Source: Ampelocalamus luodianensis (lineage: Eukaryota; Streptophyta; Magnoliopsida; Poales; Poaceae). Taken from it: DNA of 64,000 nt. Positions 55,797-64,000 of this stretch are shown here, one piece after another (the first letter of the stretch is position 1; the number at the start of each line of letters is the position of its first letter). The stretch lies in assembly GCA_036346255.1 (NCBI GenBank), contig CM070620.1, positions 13,752,671-13,816,670 of the forward strand, in the 5' to 3' direction. The notes under the pieces were generated by a model. That model searched no databases. It worked only from the letters and a program-made list of their open reading frames with translations, and was not told the origin of the DNA. The translations under genes and the position numbers were made by a program.

Positions 55797-57673
55797 TTTT
55801 TTTTGAATGAACCGGCAGGATCCCTACCGAGCAAATATATAAAGCAGAAGAGAATTGATCCAGTTTATAAGGGAAACCGGGTCCGAAAACCTTAACAGGT
55901 GCACGGTTTCAGAGAGGAAAACCGGCAACCAACCCCGAGATGACAAAACGACCTCAACTCGAACAGAACGACACTCACACCGGAAGGCACAACCAGACAA
56001 CAGGTCAGTCCAACCCAACTCAACTTGCGCTAACCAACCAAACAACTGGCCCCTCACAACTCGGTCGGCGGAGCCCAGCTCCCACGCCGCACCTCTGACA
56101 CTCGAGCCGGCGGAGCCCTGCTCCCACGCCGCAACTCTCTGCCACACAAGTTAGCTTCGGAGGAGCACGCATTGGACCGAAACACTGTCGAGAAGCGCCA
56201 AACCAGAACGAGGAGCCGCCGTGAATCGAGGACGTTGGGGTAAACCTACAGAAGAAGTCGGCGGTTGAAACCAAAGAGAGCAGGGGGCTTCTCGAAGCGA
56301 CGCCTTCAGGAAGGTGACGACATCAATGCCGCTGCCGCCTCGCCCGCACACCTGCATGTGGTTTTCACCCGGAGAAGCAACTAGGGTGGGGGAGGCGCGA
56401 AATGTCGCCTCCGGGGAGGGAATGGTGCCTGAGGGTGTCATCGACAGAGCTTTCGCTCGCGGCTCTCCAACCCGGAAACCTGCACAAAAGAGGTACGGGC
56501 CAAGCGACCCACACCCAACACCGGCACCGGTGAAACACCACGCAGCACACCAGGCGGCCGGTGTGCACCAGCAGGACCTCCTCGGCCATCCTCCCGGGCT
56601 CGGTCGCCCGCGTCTGCCCGCCCACAGCACCTGCGTCGCGCGCCGACCGTCGCCATCGCCGCGCGGGGTAGACACAGAGCCAACGCAGCAAGCACGAGCC
56701 ACGCCGGCGCCGCACGGGGCCAGATCCAACACAGCAAGCACCCCAGCCTCGCCCCATAGCACACAGCCGCTCCACACGCACAGCCGCGCCCCCGACGGAG
56801 CCCGCGGGCAAAGGGCGCCTGACTTCGCCGGCCACCAACACGCCACAGAGCCTGGCCCAGGACAGCCGGAACTGACGCCACGCACCAACGCTGCGCACCG
56901 ACCCGGCTGTGGACGTCGGCAATGGGGATGAGCATGTGAAGACGACGACGACGGCCCCAGGGATGAGGCGGCGGCTCCCTTGAGCGAAGGAACTCCTCCC
57001 GGCGCGAGTGAAGACGACATCTCCCCGCCCGACAGACTCCTCGGCGACGACATCCCCATGGGCGAGCATCGCGGCGTGGCGCGCGCGCTCGCCGCGATCG
57101 GCCGAGCACCGGCGCGCGGGCGGTGAGATCACACCCCGCAGCTTCAAGCCGCGGCGTCGAAGCGATCAGGCTCCCGCCGTCGCCCGTCGAGGCAGTGTTC
57201 CCGCCGCCGCCAGCTCTCGTTTAGGAGGCCCAAAGAACGGCAGAGTGGGCGCCCGGGGCGGGGCCGGAGGCTGCCGCCCCCTAGAGCTCCGGCGGAAGGG
57301 GGGCGGATCCAGATCCAGATCTGGAATTGGATCTGGCCACCAAGAAGTGCACCGGCAACCAGGGGGCTCCAGCCCGGAGGGAAGGGGCGACGTCGCGTCC
57401 CCGGCGCACCACCAGGGCTCGCCGCCACCTCAGCGGCTGGACGGGGCGGCGGCGGCGCAAACCTCAGTGAGAACCAGAAGAGGGGGAGGGGGGAGGGGGG
57501 AGGAGGGAAGGAGGAGGGGAGGCGCGGGAGGGTGGATGGGGCCGCCGCAGCCGAGCAGCGGCGCACCGCGCGAGGGGCCGAGGCGAGGGCTCTCGGGAGG
57601 TTCGGCGTCGCCTCCTGGGTCGCCCAACCGGGCGACACGGGAGAAGGGATACTGGTGCGGATTTGATTCTCCC
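55797..57673 (-). mobile_element. Retroposed 1.9-kb GC-rich sequence with poly(A) and target duplication
   Basis: An exact 12-bp duplication GACAGCTCATAT flanks it (55785-55796 and 57674-57685), and a T-run at its left end is the reverse of a poly(A) tail, so it was inserted by reverse transcription in minus orientation. The 3' end (CCTGCCGGTTCATTC then A) is of a type I associate with plant LINE/SINE tails. The body is very GC-rich with overlapping minus-strand frames up to 302 codons, none with recognised reverse transcriptase or other domain. It could be a non-autonomous LINE derivative or a retroposed transcript. Confidence 0.85.
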
Positions 57674-57680
57674 GACAGCT

Positions 57681-57713
57681 CATATATATATATATATATA
57701 TATATACATGCTT
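57681..57713. repeat. (AT)n microsatellite at the retroposon 5' end
   Basis: About 13 AT units beginning inside the 12-bp target duplication. Confidence 0.9.
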
Positions 57714-58135
57714 AATCCGCACTATTATAATTTGGATCTACCAAAATCAGCGGTGTAGAATTTTCTCTTTTTCCTTCTATTAACGTGGTAATTTCTAGCC
57801 TTTGAAAACGGAGTTGCTTCTTTTTTTTCTTTGCTTTAATAATATAATAGAAGGTAGATATAGACAAAAACTGGAGTTTTAGATACTTTGCGGACTATGC
57901 TAAGTTGAAAATTAGTTTGCACTGTTGTTCATTAATCTTACGTGCTGTTTTGTACGGTAAACGATATGTTCCTAATGTCCAGGTGGCAGTACTAGTGGAG
58001 ATGCTCCCTCTTTCTGGGGTACCCCTTGGATCTTCGGTGGCTGGGGTGTCCGTTCTCCCAGCTGAACTCATCCCGACTAAGCCTTGTCTCTCTGTCAAGG
58101 CTTTGGTGTCTGATACAAAAGCAACAAAGAAGTGA

Positions 58136-59886
58136 AACACCCCTGTTGTTGCTATCAACCAGAGTACCTGTAACGGCATACGGATGATACAGTTTTTCAG
58201 CATGCTCACTTCAACCATGCTGCAGTTTGAGCCTTCTATGATCGAGAGGATTTTAACAAACAAAGAACATTTATATGCTGTCTTACTCTTATATCATCCG
58301 TAGTCCCCACCAACAGCTGTTTGCCTAGTTTTTGGTAGGTCAATTTGTAAGCTGCAGAGTTCTCCCAGTTCTTGGAGGTTATCTTCTTGTCGTTTTTTTT
58401 AGCGTGCTGCAATGTCAAAACCAAGAGGTTGCTGGATATGATGGTGTTCTACTGTTTTCTGAACTCCATCTATTATGGCCAGTTCAGTCACAAAGCATGC
58501 ATGTTGCTGAAGAAGCAGCCTCTGCAATGGCTTTTGTTTCGTCCACCGTACCTTTTCCCTGCAATCTACTGTGCTGCTCATCATGGTAATAATTCGTACA
58601 TGAGATGAGATGCTGTCAGCTTCAAACTTTTGGGGAAGTGGTAAATGGTTTGATTTTGACAAAAGATGATGCCATTCGCAGCACCAAAGGCAAACACAGA
58701 AACTGACGAGTATATTCCTAACCACCTTTTCAGATCATTTCTTTTGGGGGTTAGAGGCAGTGAGGGATTTGCCAATCTTTTAACTAGCAAATAAGTGGTC
58801 TATGTGACAAGTTTGCCTCTCTTAGGCTTTTAACAAGCACCAACTCGAACAGACATCACACGCACGCACATGAGCTGACTAATGTTTTAATCATTCTGTT
58901 GAGTTCTTTCTTCCAGCATAGGGAGAAAAAGGACATGGTAACACTACAGCGTAGCCATGAGTACGTTGCTCGTAAATATAGACCTGAATTTAAGCATCTC
59001 TACTGTTTGATGATCTCTATACAGGCATGCCTGGCACATGTACTGTGCACATGTGAGCTAACACCTACGTAGTTGCATAGATAAATGTGTGAAATGCCCT
59101 CGAGTTATCTCAACCTCGGATACTACTTTGTGGAACTCCATTGACATGCACTGTGGTGAACCTCCGAAAACTTGTCACCTAATTCTTTCGTTGGTTGCCT
59201 TTAGGCAAGCAGCAACGATTTCAGGACATGGGGAATCTTCTTTGTTCAGCACATTCCTGCAGTTGCAGGAGCTGTAAAAGTCAGTGGTAAGGAGTAGAGC
59301 AACACTATGAACAGGCATCTGTGTATTTCTCATAGGGGGGAGGAGGCCTCCTACATTTGACTTGTCCGGATCGCTGAGATAGGCCACTTAAGAAAGTCTC
59401 CTAAGTTTATGGGGAGACCCGTGTTAAACAAAATGAAGTAAAGGAAAGGATGTTTGAAATGCCACTATATCTGCATGTTACCAAATTTCTGGTCACTTCT
59501 AGCTGACAGTTGCCTTTGACACAAGCACAATCAAACAAAAGGTCACTGTATAAAGGATGTTTGGGGCAAGTATTTCACTTTTCCTATTCTTGTCAAGTGT
59601 ACTGAAAGGGACAATCAGCCCTGTGAGTTTGTCATAATATAGCTTGATAGATTTGGCACTTACACAATGGAAATTGCCCATCCTAATATCACTGTTATTT
59701 ATTAAGATAGTTAATTCTAAGAAAATTGCATGGCATATTGTCACACATTAGAGTGGCTAATTACTAGTCAATTTGCAGGGATGCTGAGGGCTATCCACAA
59801 GAATTAAACCAGATCCGCAGAAACAAATATAAAGAGGGGAGCATCATGGATAGACTGATCAACAAAAATCAACACACTGGTCCACA
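58136..59886. other. 3' flank of the THUMP gene and of the G2-like gene
   Basis: Two convergent genes end here. No coding sequence, terminal repeats or target duplications were recognised in 1.75 kb. The 3' untranslated regions of both should lie at its edges. Confidence 0.5.
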
Positions 59887-62642
59887 TTATGATCCACATA
59901 TTGACAGAGAAAGGTCCAAGTTAATTCTCTGGCCAACAAAGCTGCAGCCTGGGGGCCTTGAGCACTCACTGAAGCTCCTCGACGACGGCGAGAGGACGCA
60001 GCTGCACTCACTGCGCCAGGAGGAGATAGCGTTCACAGCTTTCTGATCCATGTCTAACGATAGCGACGGTGGGCATTTCTTGGCTAAGTCGCCCGGTTCA
60101 TCTCGAGTTGCACTGCTGAACATGAAGCATCTACTTTCGTAATTCTCCTTGGAAGAGAGCTGCCTCGCCACAGGGTTGAGGTGTCGTGCTTTCGGTTTGC
60201 TAACCTTCAAAAACCAATTCAGGAGTAGTTAGAAGGAATGAAGGATCAAGCTGCTAAATTCATTCCAAGTATACGAAAAAAAATGTATTCTCCTGCAGTA
60301 ACTGTGAAATTTATTTCCCTGAAATGCAGTTAAGTTTTTTATGAGATGAGATCTAACTTGAGATCATTCCTTGCAGTGAAACTGCAAGAAGCAGCGGGGT
60401 CCGAGCCAGGGGCACGACAGAAGCTACAGTACTGATGTGCTTCCGAAGATGTACACTAGTCAACTTTTGTTTGCAATCGGAGCAAAGCATCAGAGAAGCT
60501 TTAATGGGTTTGTTCTTTCTATCTGCACTGCACCATCATCGTCATCATGAAACTATTGCGTGCAACGGCAAGGATTTGAACAGAGTGCTGCAAAAGCCTG
60601 TTCTTTTGGCATACCATTGTCGATGAGCTGAAGCAAATGCCTGAAGCAAAGCTATTATTCCTGTCAAAAAATAGGGCTCTCAAGAACCATTTCTGGCAGT
60701 GTCCTACACTAGTACTAGCACTACCACTACCAGTCTACCACATTGTCCTTCTGAAATACAGCCCATACAAGTTGACTATGTTGACCCTGGCTGAGATTTG
60801 CATGCCCACTTACAGGCAGTTATCACTTATCAGATCCTATAAGATCATGTGTATTTTACAGAGGTTCCCCAATAGAGACATGACAGCAAGGTAGGAGGGT
60901 ACGCATGGTGCAAACTGAGAATGTCAGTTAAACATAAGAGGCTAAGAGCATATATTTGGACACCCTAGCTCAGTTCCACATAGTAGTAGATACTAGCATC
61001 TAGCCATCTAGGAGAATTCTACGAAGAAATACACCAGAACCAATGTGAATGATCCATATTACGTCAACCATGTAGTAGTAATACTATAAAGCAAGGAAGA
61101 TAAGACTAGAGAGACATGTGAAGAGAAATATTGGGGGTAGGAAAGCAGTTAAGACAAGAGAGATATTTCTTCTTTTGATAAGCTTTTTCCCAATGCTTCT
61201 TTTTAGCTTTTCTTTCTTACCTGGTGTATCTTAAAGGGCTCAGGTCCTTGCACCCAAAATCCCAACACTTGGAGGTTTGCAGCAGCTGCAGTATCCCTCT
61301 GCCATCCGAGGCCCTCGTTTACTCTCTTATCCATGGACATTGCTTGCTGTTGCGTGTAATCATCGATGCAGTACTGGTTGCCAGGAGTTCTCATGTCACT
61401 GCTTCCTTGCATGCTTTTGTATGTGGCTGCAACTTCTGTCCCTACGTTGGCTCTGTTCATCCAAAGAACCCAAGAAAAGAAGAAGAAAAATGGACAGGGA
61501 AAAGGCGTTTGTGTGTCAAAGATTAGGCCGCTAAACATGATCTCTTCTTTTTTAAAAAAAAAAAAGTTGAGCACTATTGGGAGGTATCGAAAAGTGGCAG
61601 CAAAAAACCTTTTCATGGGTGGGCACATGAATTCTTTGGGGCCTCGCTCATCAATGGCAAATGAGTGCTTCATATGTAGTTGTGGTTGCATCTCTGATGG
61701 TAACATGCAAAAAGAAGAAGAAAGATGTGGTTTGGCTCTGCATTAGCAGCATACATACATGTGCAAAATTGGTGTCCCCCCACAACAACAAACTGAGTGC
61801 CTAACACAAACCACAAGCTAGGCAGAGCCGTCTTAAAACTAATCAGTATCAGGAAGTTTCAGTTTATTGTGTTAGGCGTGATCTTGCTTCAGAGCAATAT
61901 TGTAAACAACTAGGCAATATTATAAGGCGTGATCTAATCCCAATTCCTAAGAAAAAAGAAGCTAAAGCTTATGACCACTCGGAAGACGATTGGCCTAAGA
62001 AATTGAACAGGGAGAACAGGACAAGGATTATTGTCCCTCACACCTTTCTTTCCAATGTCATGCCGTGTGCCCCTGTACATCTGTTTGTAACAGCAAAAAG
62101 AAGTCGAGTCACATGCTCACACATTCTAAATTTCAAGATAAGATATATAACAGCAGCAAGCTCAAGACTGTCCCAACTCCCAAGGACTTGCTAAGGTCTG
62201 AAGAAAGGAAGAAAAACCGACCTGAAGGTGGCTCTTGACATGGGATATGGTAAGCCCTCTAACATCCATGAGCTGAAGAATGAGCTTAGGAGTTGCTTCT
62301 GCAGTCAACATCAGCAAGAGCTAGCGTAAGGCCATGGAAAGAGAGAAGAAGACACAATCGCCTACGAGAACATAAACAAAACAGAAACATGGACTCTGAA
62401 CAAATTAATTAAGATCACACATGAATGATCGAGCAAACACAGTGCCTTGAAGATCGAAGGCAAGGCAAACAAGAGGAGAGAAGCAGGAGAGAATCGGAGA
62501 AGAAAGTTGGCATACTGTCTTGGCCACCAAGGCCGTCTATGGCTCGCACGAAGCTGTGGTGGAGCTCGCTAGTCCATCTCAACCTCGGCACCTTGGACCT
62601 GTTGTACTGCCTCGCAGATCCCTTCCTCCCACCGCTCCCCAT
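59887..62642 (-). CDS. G2-like (GARP) MYB-related transcription factor with EAR motif
   Basis: Six exons on the minus strand: 62642-62516, 62298-62222, 62080-62044, 61693-61609, 61452-61221, 60204-59887; 876 bases, 291 aa, in frame throughout. Residues 18-78 form the single GARP DNA-binding repeat: VPRLRWTSELHHSFVRAID, then ATPKLILQLMDVRGLT and SHVKSHLQMYRGTRHD. A conserved acidic/basic stretch (KEFMCPPMKRANV) and a Gln-rich middle follow. The end carries INLDLSLSICGS, an LxLxL EAR repression motif. This layout matches the KANADI/MOF1-like branch of G2-like factors, so a nuclear repressor role is likely. The ATG at 62642 gives the usual MGSGGRKGSARQYN start; an in-frame ATG at 62744 would add 34 residues read through a duplicated leader. 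The last junction (Q to VSK) is in phase but a further small exon in the 1-kb intron 5 cannot be excluded. Confidence 0.9.
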
Positions 62643-62650
62643 CTCTCTCT

Positions 62651-62738
62651 CTTCCTCTGTGTGTGTTGCTCTTGTCGTCGCGCCTCCCTCAAGTCTTCCT
62701 CTGTGTGTGTTGCTCTTGTCGTCGCGCCTCCCTCGAGT
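62651..62738. repeat. 44-bp tandem duplication in the G2-like leader
   Basis: A 44-base unit starting CTTCCTCTGTGTGTGTTGCT is repeated at 62651 and 62695 with one visible difference (CTCAAGT against CTCGAGT). Confidence 0.95.
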
Positions 62739-62768
62739 CTCCACTGCTCCCCAGCTCCCTCGATGTTG

Positions 62769-62775
62769 TATATAT
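62769..62775 (-). promoter_or_regulatory. TATA box candidate of the G2-like gene
   Basis: ATATATA on the minus strand, 127 bases upstream of the chosen start codon at 62642 and just upstream of the 44-bp duplication. Confidence 0.45.
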
Positions 62776-63879
62776 GGCCGCTGGGTTTACTGGTTCATGG
62801 ATTGGCACTTGGCCGGGGTTGTCGACTGTATATCGTCGTTGGGCGTGCCGCGTGCGTCTAGGGTTAGCGGAGCAGCCGCACTGGCCTGCCTGGCTGGCCT
62901 AGTGATCCCACGCATCACGAGAGATGGCCATCATTAGCAGAATTTAATGAGCTTAGAGGTGTCGAAAGCGGGGACAAGAAACGAACTGCACGTTTTGTTG
63001 ATCGGCAGTATATATTTCGCTGTGGCGCGCTGTATCTATGTACATATATGCTCCTACGTACATACATGCAGGGGGCGGATCAACAGTAACTCAGAGGTCG
63101 GATCAAAAAATTATTTTTCTTTAAATATAATTATGTATATATAGTATGTACATCCTAGCTCAACATGAGATGACACTCTAAGCCATATCTCAGCCGAACG
63201 TGGTCCATCTTGCTTGATAATTAAACAGTTTGATAATTAAACATGTATGATATGTATAAGAAGTGGAGACCCCGGTTATTTTCATTCTGATCAGCCGTTG
63301 CATGCATGGTGAAAGCTCGATTACACTAGTAATAAACTACTAACGCGTGATGGAGTGCTCCGTGATGCAGATCAAATGATAACGTGCAGATCGAAGCTTT
63401 TGTGTCGACAGCTCTAATTCTGGGACCATTTTATGCATGCATGCATACATACATGGCAAGGTGGTATATATATACCACTAGGCAGTTCCATTTTCGCAAT
63501 AAAAAAGTAAGCCGGAATGTTAATACAGTCCATGTCTGTCGATGCACAACACACATGGGCGTGTGTCTTATGCATTGAAAATATCATCTATAGGTAAAAC
63601 TGTTGGAACCGGCGATAATTCTTTACGCAAGAGAACAATCAACAAACACACTAAAGAACACAAGAACTTGTTTACGAAGTTCGGCAAAGTCTACATCTCC
63701 GAAAGTCGAATCGTGGCAGCTCCGCCTGTATATATTTATAAACCGATTATGTGTTCGACTTGGACCCATGGTTCCCCTTTCCAAACACAGACTTTTCCTT
63801 TCATTTTGTTATATACGAGTCATTGCAACAAAAACTAAAAACAACTCATACAGTAGACTGTCTTTAAGTTGGCTATATA
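62776..63879. other. Upstream region of the G2-like gene with an LTR-like relic
   Basis: No gene seen. From about 63600 the sequence TGTTGGAACCGGCGATAATT and the following ACACAAGAACTTGTTTACG resemble the start of copia LTRs. No partner LTR is visible, so it may be a solo or truncated LTR. Confidence 0.35.
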
Positions 63880-64000
63880 CACTACTACACACAGCCTCAT
63901 CACAGACGGTTCGGAACAGTCATCACGCATTTGGTTCCGAACCGCCTCGTGTTTTTGTACGCGTCGTGATAAGCGGTGGTTATCACGCAGCGGTTAAAAA
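63880..64000 (+). mobile_element. Left terminus of a CACTA element, cut by the window edge
   Basis: Begins CACTACTACACACAGCC, followed by CATCACAGACGGTTC and subterminal repeats (CGTGATAAGCGGT, TATCACGCAGCGGTT). It belongs to the same family as the terminus at 39247. The body lies beyond the window. Confidence 0.8.

Larger units (their letters stand above)
53531..58135 (+). pseudogene. Last two exons of a THUMP-domain (TAN1/THUMPD1-like) protein gene
   Basis: Exon 1 here (about 53531-53609) encodes CFKVAAAAVKSVAEKSIVDL and ends RSPE at a GT donor. Exon 2 (57983-58135) follows an AG acceptor in phase 0 and encodes VAVLVEMLPLSGVPLGSS, VSVLPAELIPTKPCLSV and a TKATKK-stop end. The VDL..PE.AVLVE pattern is the end of a THUMP RNA-binding domain; plant THUMP proteins related to TAN1 (a partner in tRNA N4-acetylcytidine formation) end this way in my recollection. 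The 4.4-kb intron carries a small LTR element and a 1.9-kb retroposed sequence. Upstream exons are not found between the 50.8-53.3 kb element and 53531, so the gene is either 5'-truncated or its earlier exons lie far upstream. The joined ends are undamaged. Function not certain. Confidence 0.6.

Noticed and set aside
56151..57147. Overlapping minus-strand frames of 302, 260 and 223 codons
   Set aside because: All lie inside the GC-rich retroposed sequence, overlap each other in different frames and lack recognised motifs.
63600..63840. A definite solo LTR
   Set aside because: The start resembles copia LTRs, but I could not find its end or a target duplication, so it is only noted within a flank entry.
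39247..63880. One giant CACTA element between the two termini
   Set aside because: The terminus at 39247 is a right-hand end and the one at 63880 a left-hand end, so they face away from the interval and belong to two separate copies.

Overview
This is plant nuclear DNA, almost certainly from a grass and most likely close to rice. The genes have short exons with GT/AG introns. The protein families are plant-specific (a WNK kinase with the plant C-terminal domain, a GARP/G2-like factor ending in an EAR motif). The intergenic space is full of grass-type transposons. From memory, the methyltransferase and polymerase III proteins read very like the rice ones; I could not check this.

Five host loci can be read. 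From left to right they are: a WNK kinase (+, 8537-12320, 7 exons, 607 aa); the RNA polymerase III subunit C11/RPC11 (-, 13219-15821, 3 exons, 110 aa); the N6-adenosine mRNA methyltransferase MTA/METTL3 (-, 23488-27345, 7 exons, 710 aa); the last two exons of what looks like a THUMP-domain protein (+, 53531-58135), split by a 4.4-kb transposon-filled intron; and a G2-like/GARP repressor-type factor (-, 59887-62642, 6 exons, 291 aa). For the four complete genes I checked every exon boundary against the reading frame, and each coding sequence sums to a multiple of three.

The rest is mobile DNA, much of it nested. 1-6.2 kb: a decayed Mutator-like transposase followed by two GRF zinc-finger genes, each just downstream of a short tandem array. 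16.1-18.8 kb: a decayed copia element with both LTRs. 19.3-23.0 kb: a MULE-like element carrying a clean Pack-MULE (9-bp target duplication, captured DUF506 fragment) and a hAT-like element. 28.0-33.4 kb: two foldback elements. 33.4-38.4 kb: a 5'-truncated Sirevirus-type copia element on the minus strand. 38.8-39.2 kb and 63.9 kb onward: termini of one CACTA family. 39.8-41.7 kb: a palindrome nested inside a palindrome. 43.2-47.1 kb: a plant-mobile-domain pseudogene and a GRF zinc-finger pseudogene with a 62-bp tandem array between them. 48.1-49.9 kb: a LINE 3' end and a hAT-like element. 50.8-53.3 kb: another long-TIR element. 53.9-57.7 kb: a miniature LTR retrotransposon and a 1.9-kb retroposed sequence inside the THUMP-gene intron.

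The most interesting signal is architectural. At two unrelated loci (3.4-6.2 kb and 43.2-47.1 kb) a transposon-associated gene is followed in the same direction by a short tandem array and then a GRF zinc-finger gene, with a TATA box visible between array and start codon in two of the three cases. This looks like a recurring composite unit and is the best candidate here for something not well described. No RNA genes or CRISPR arrays were seen.
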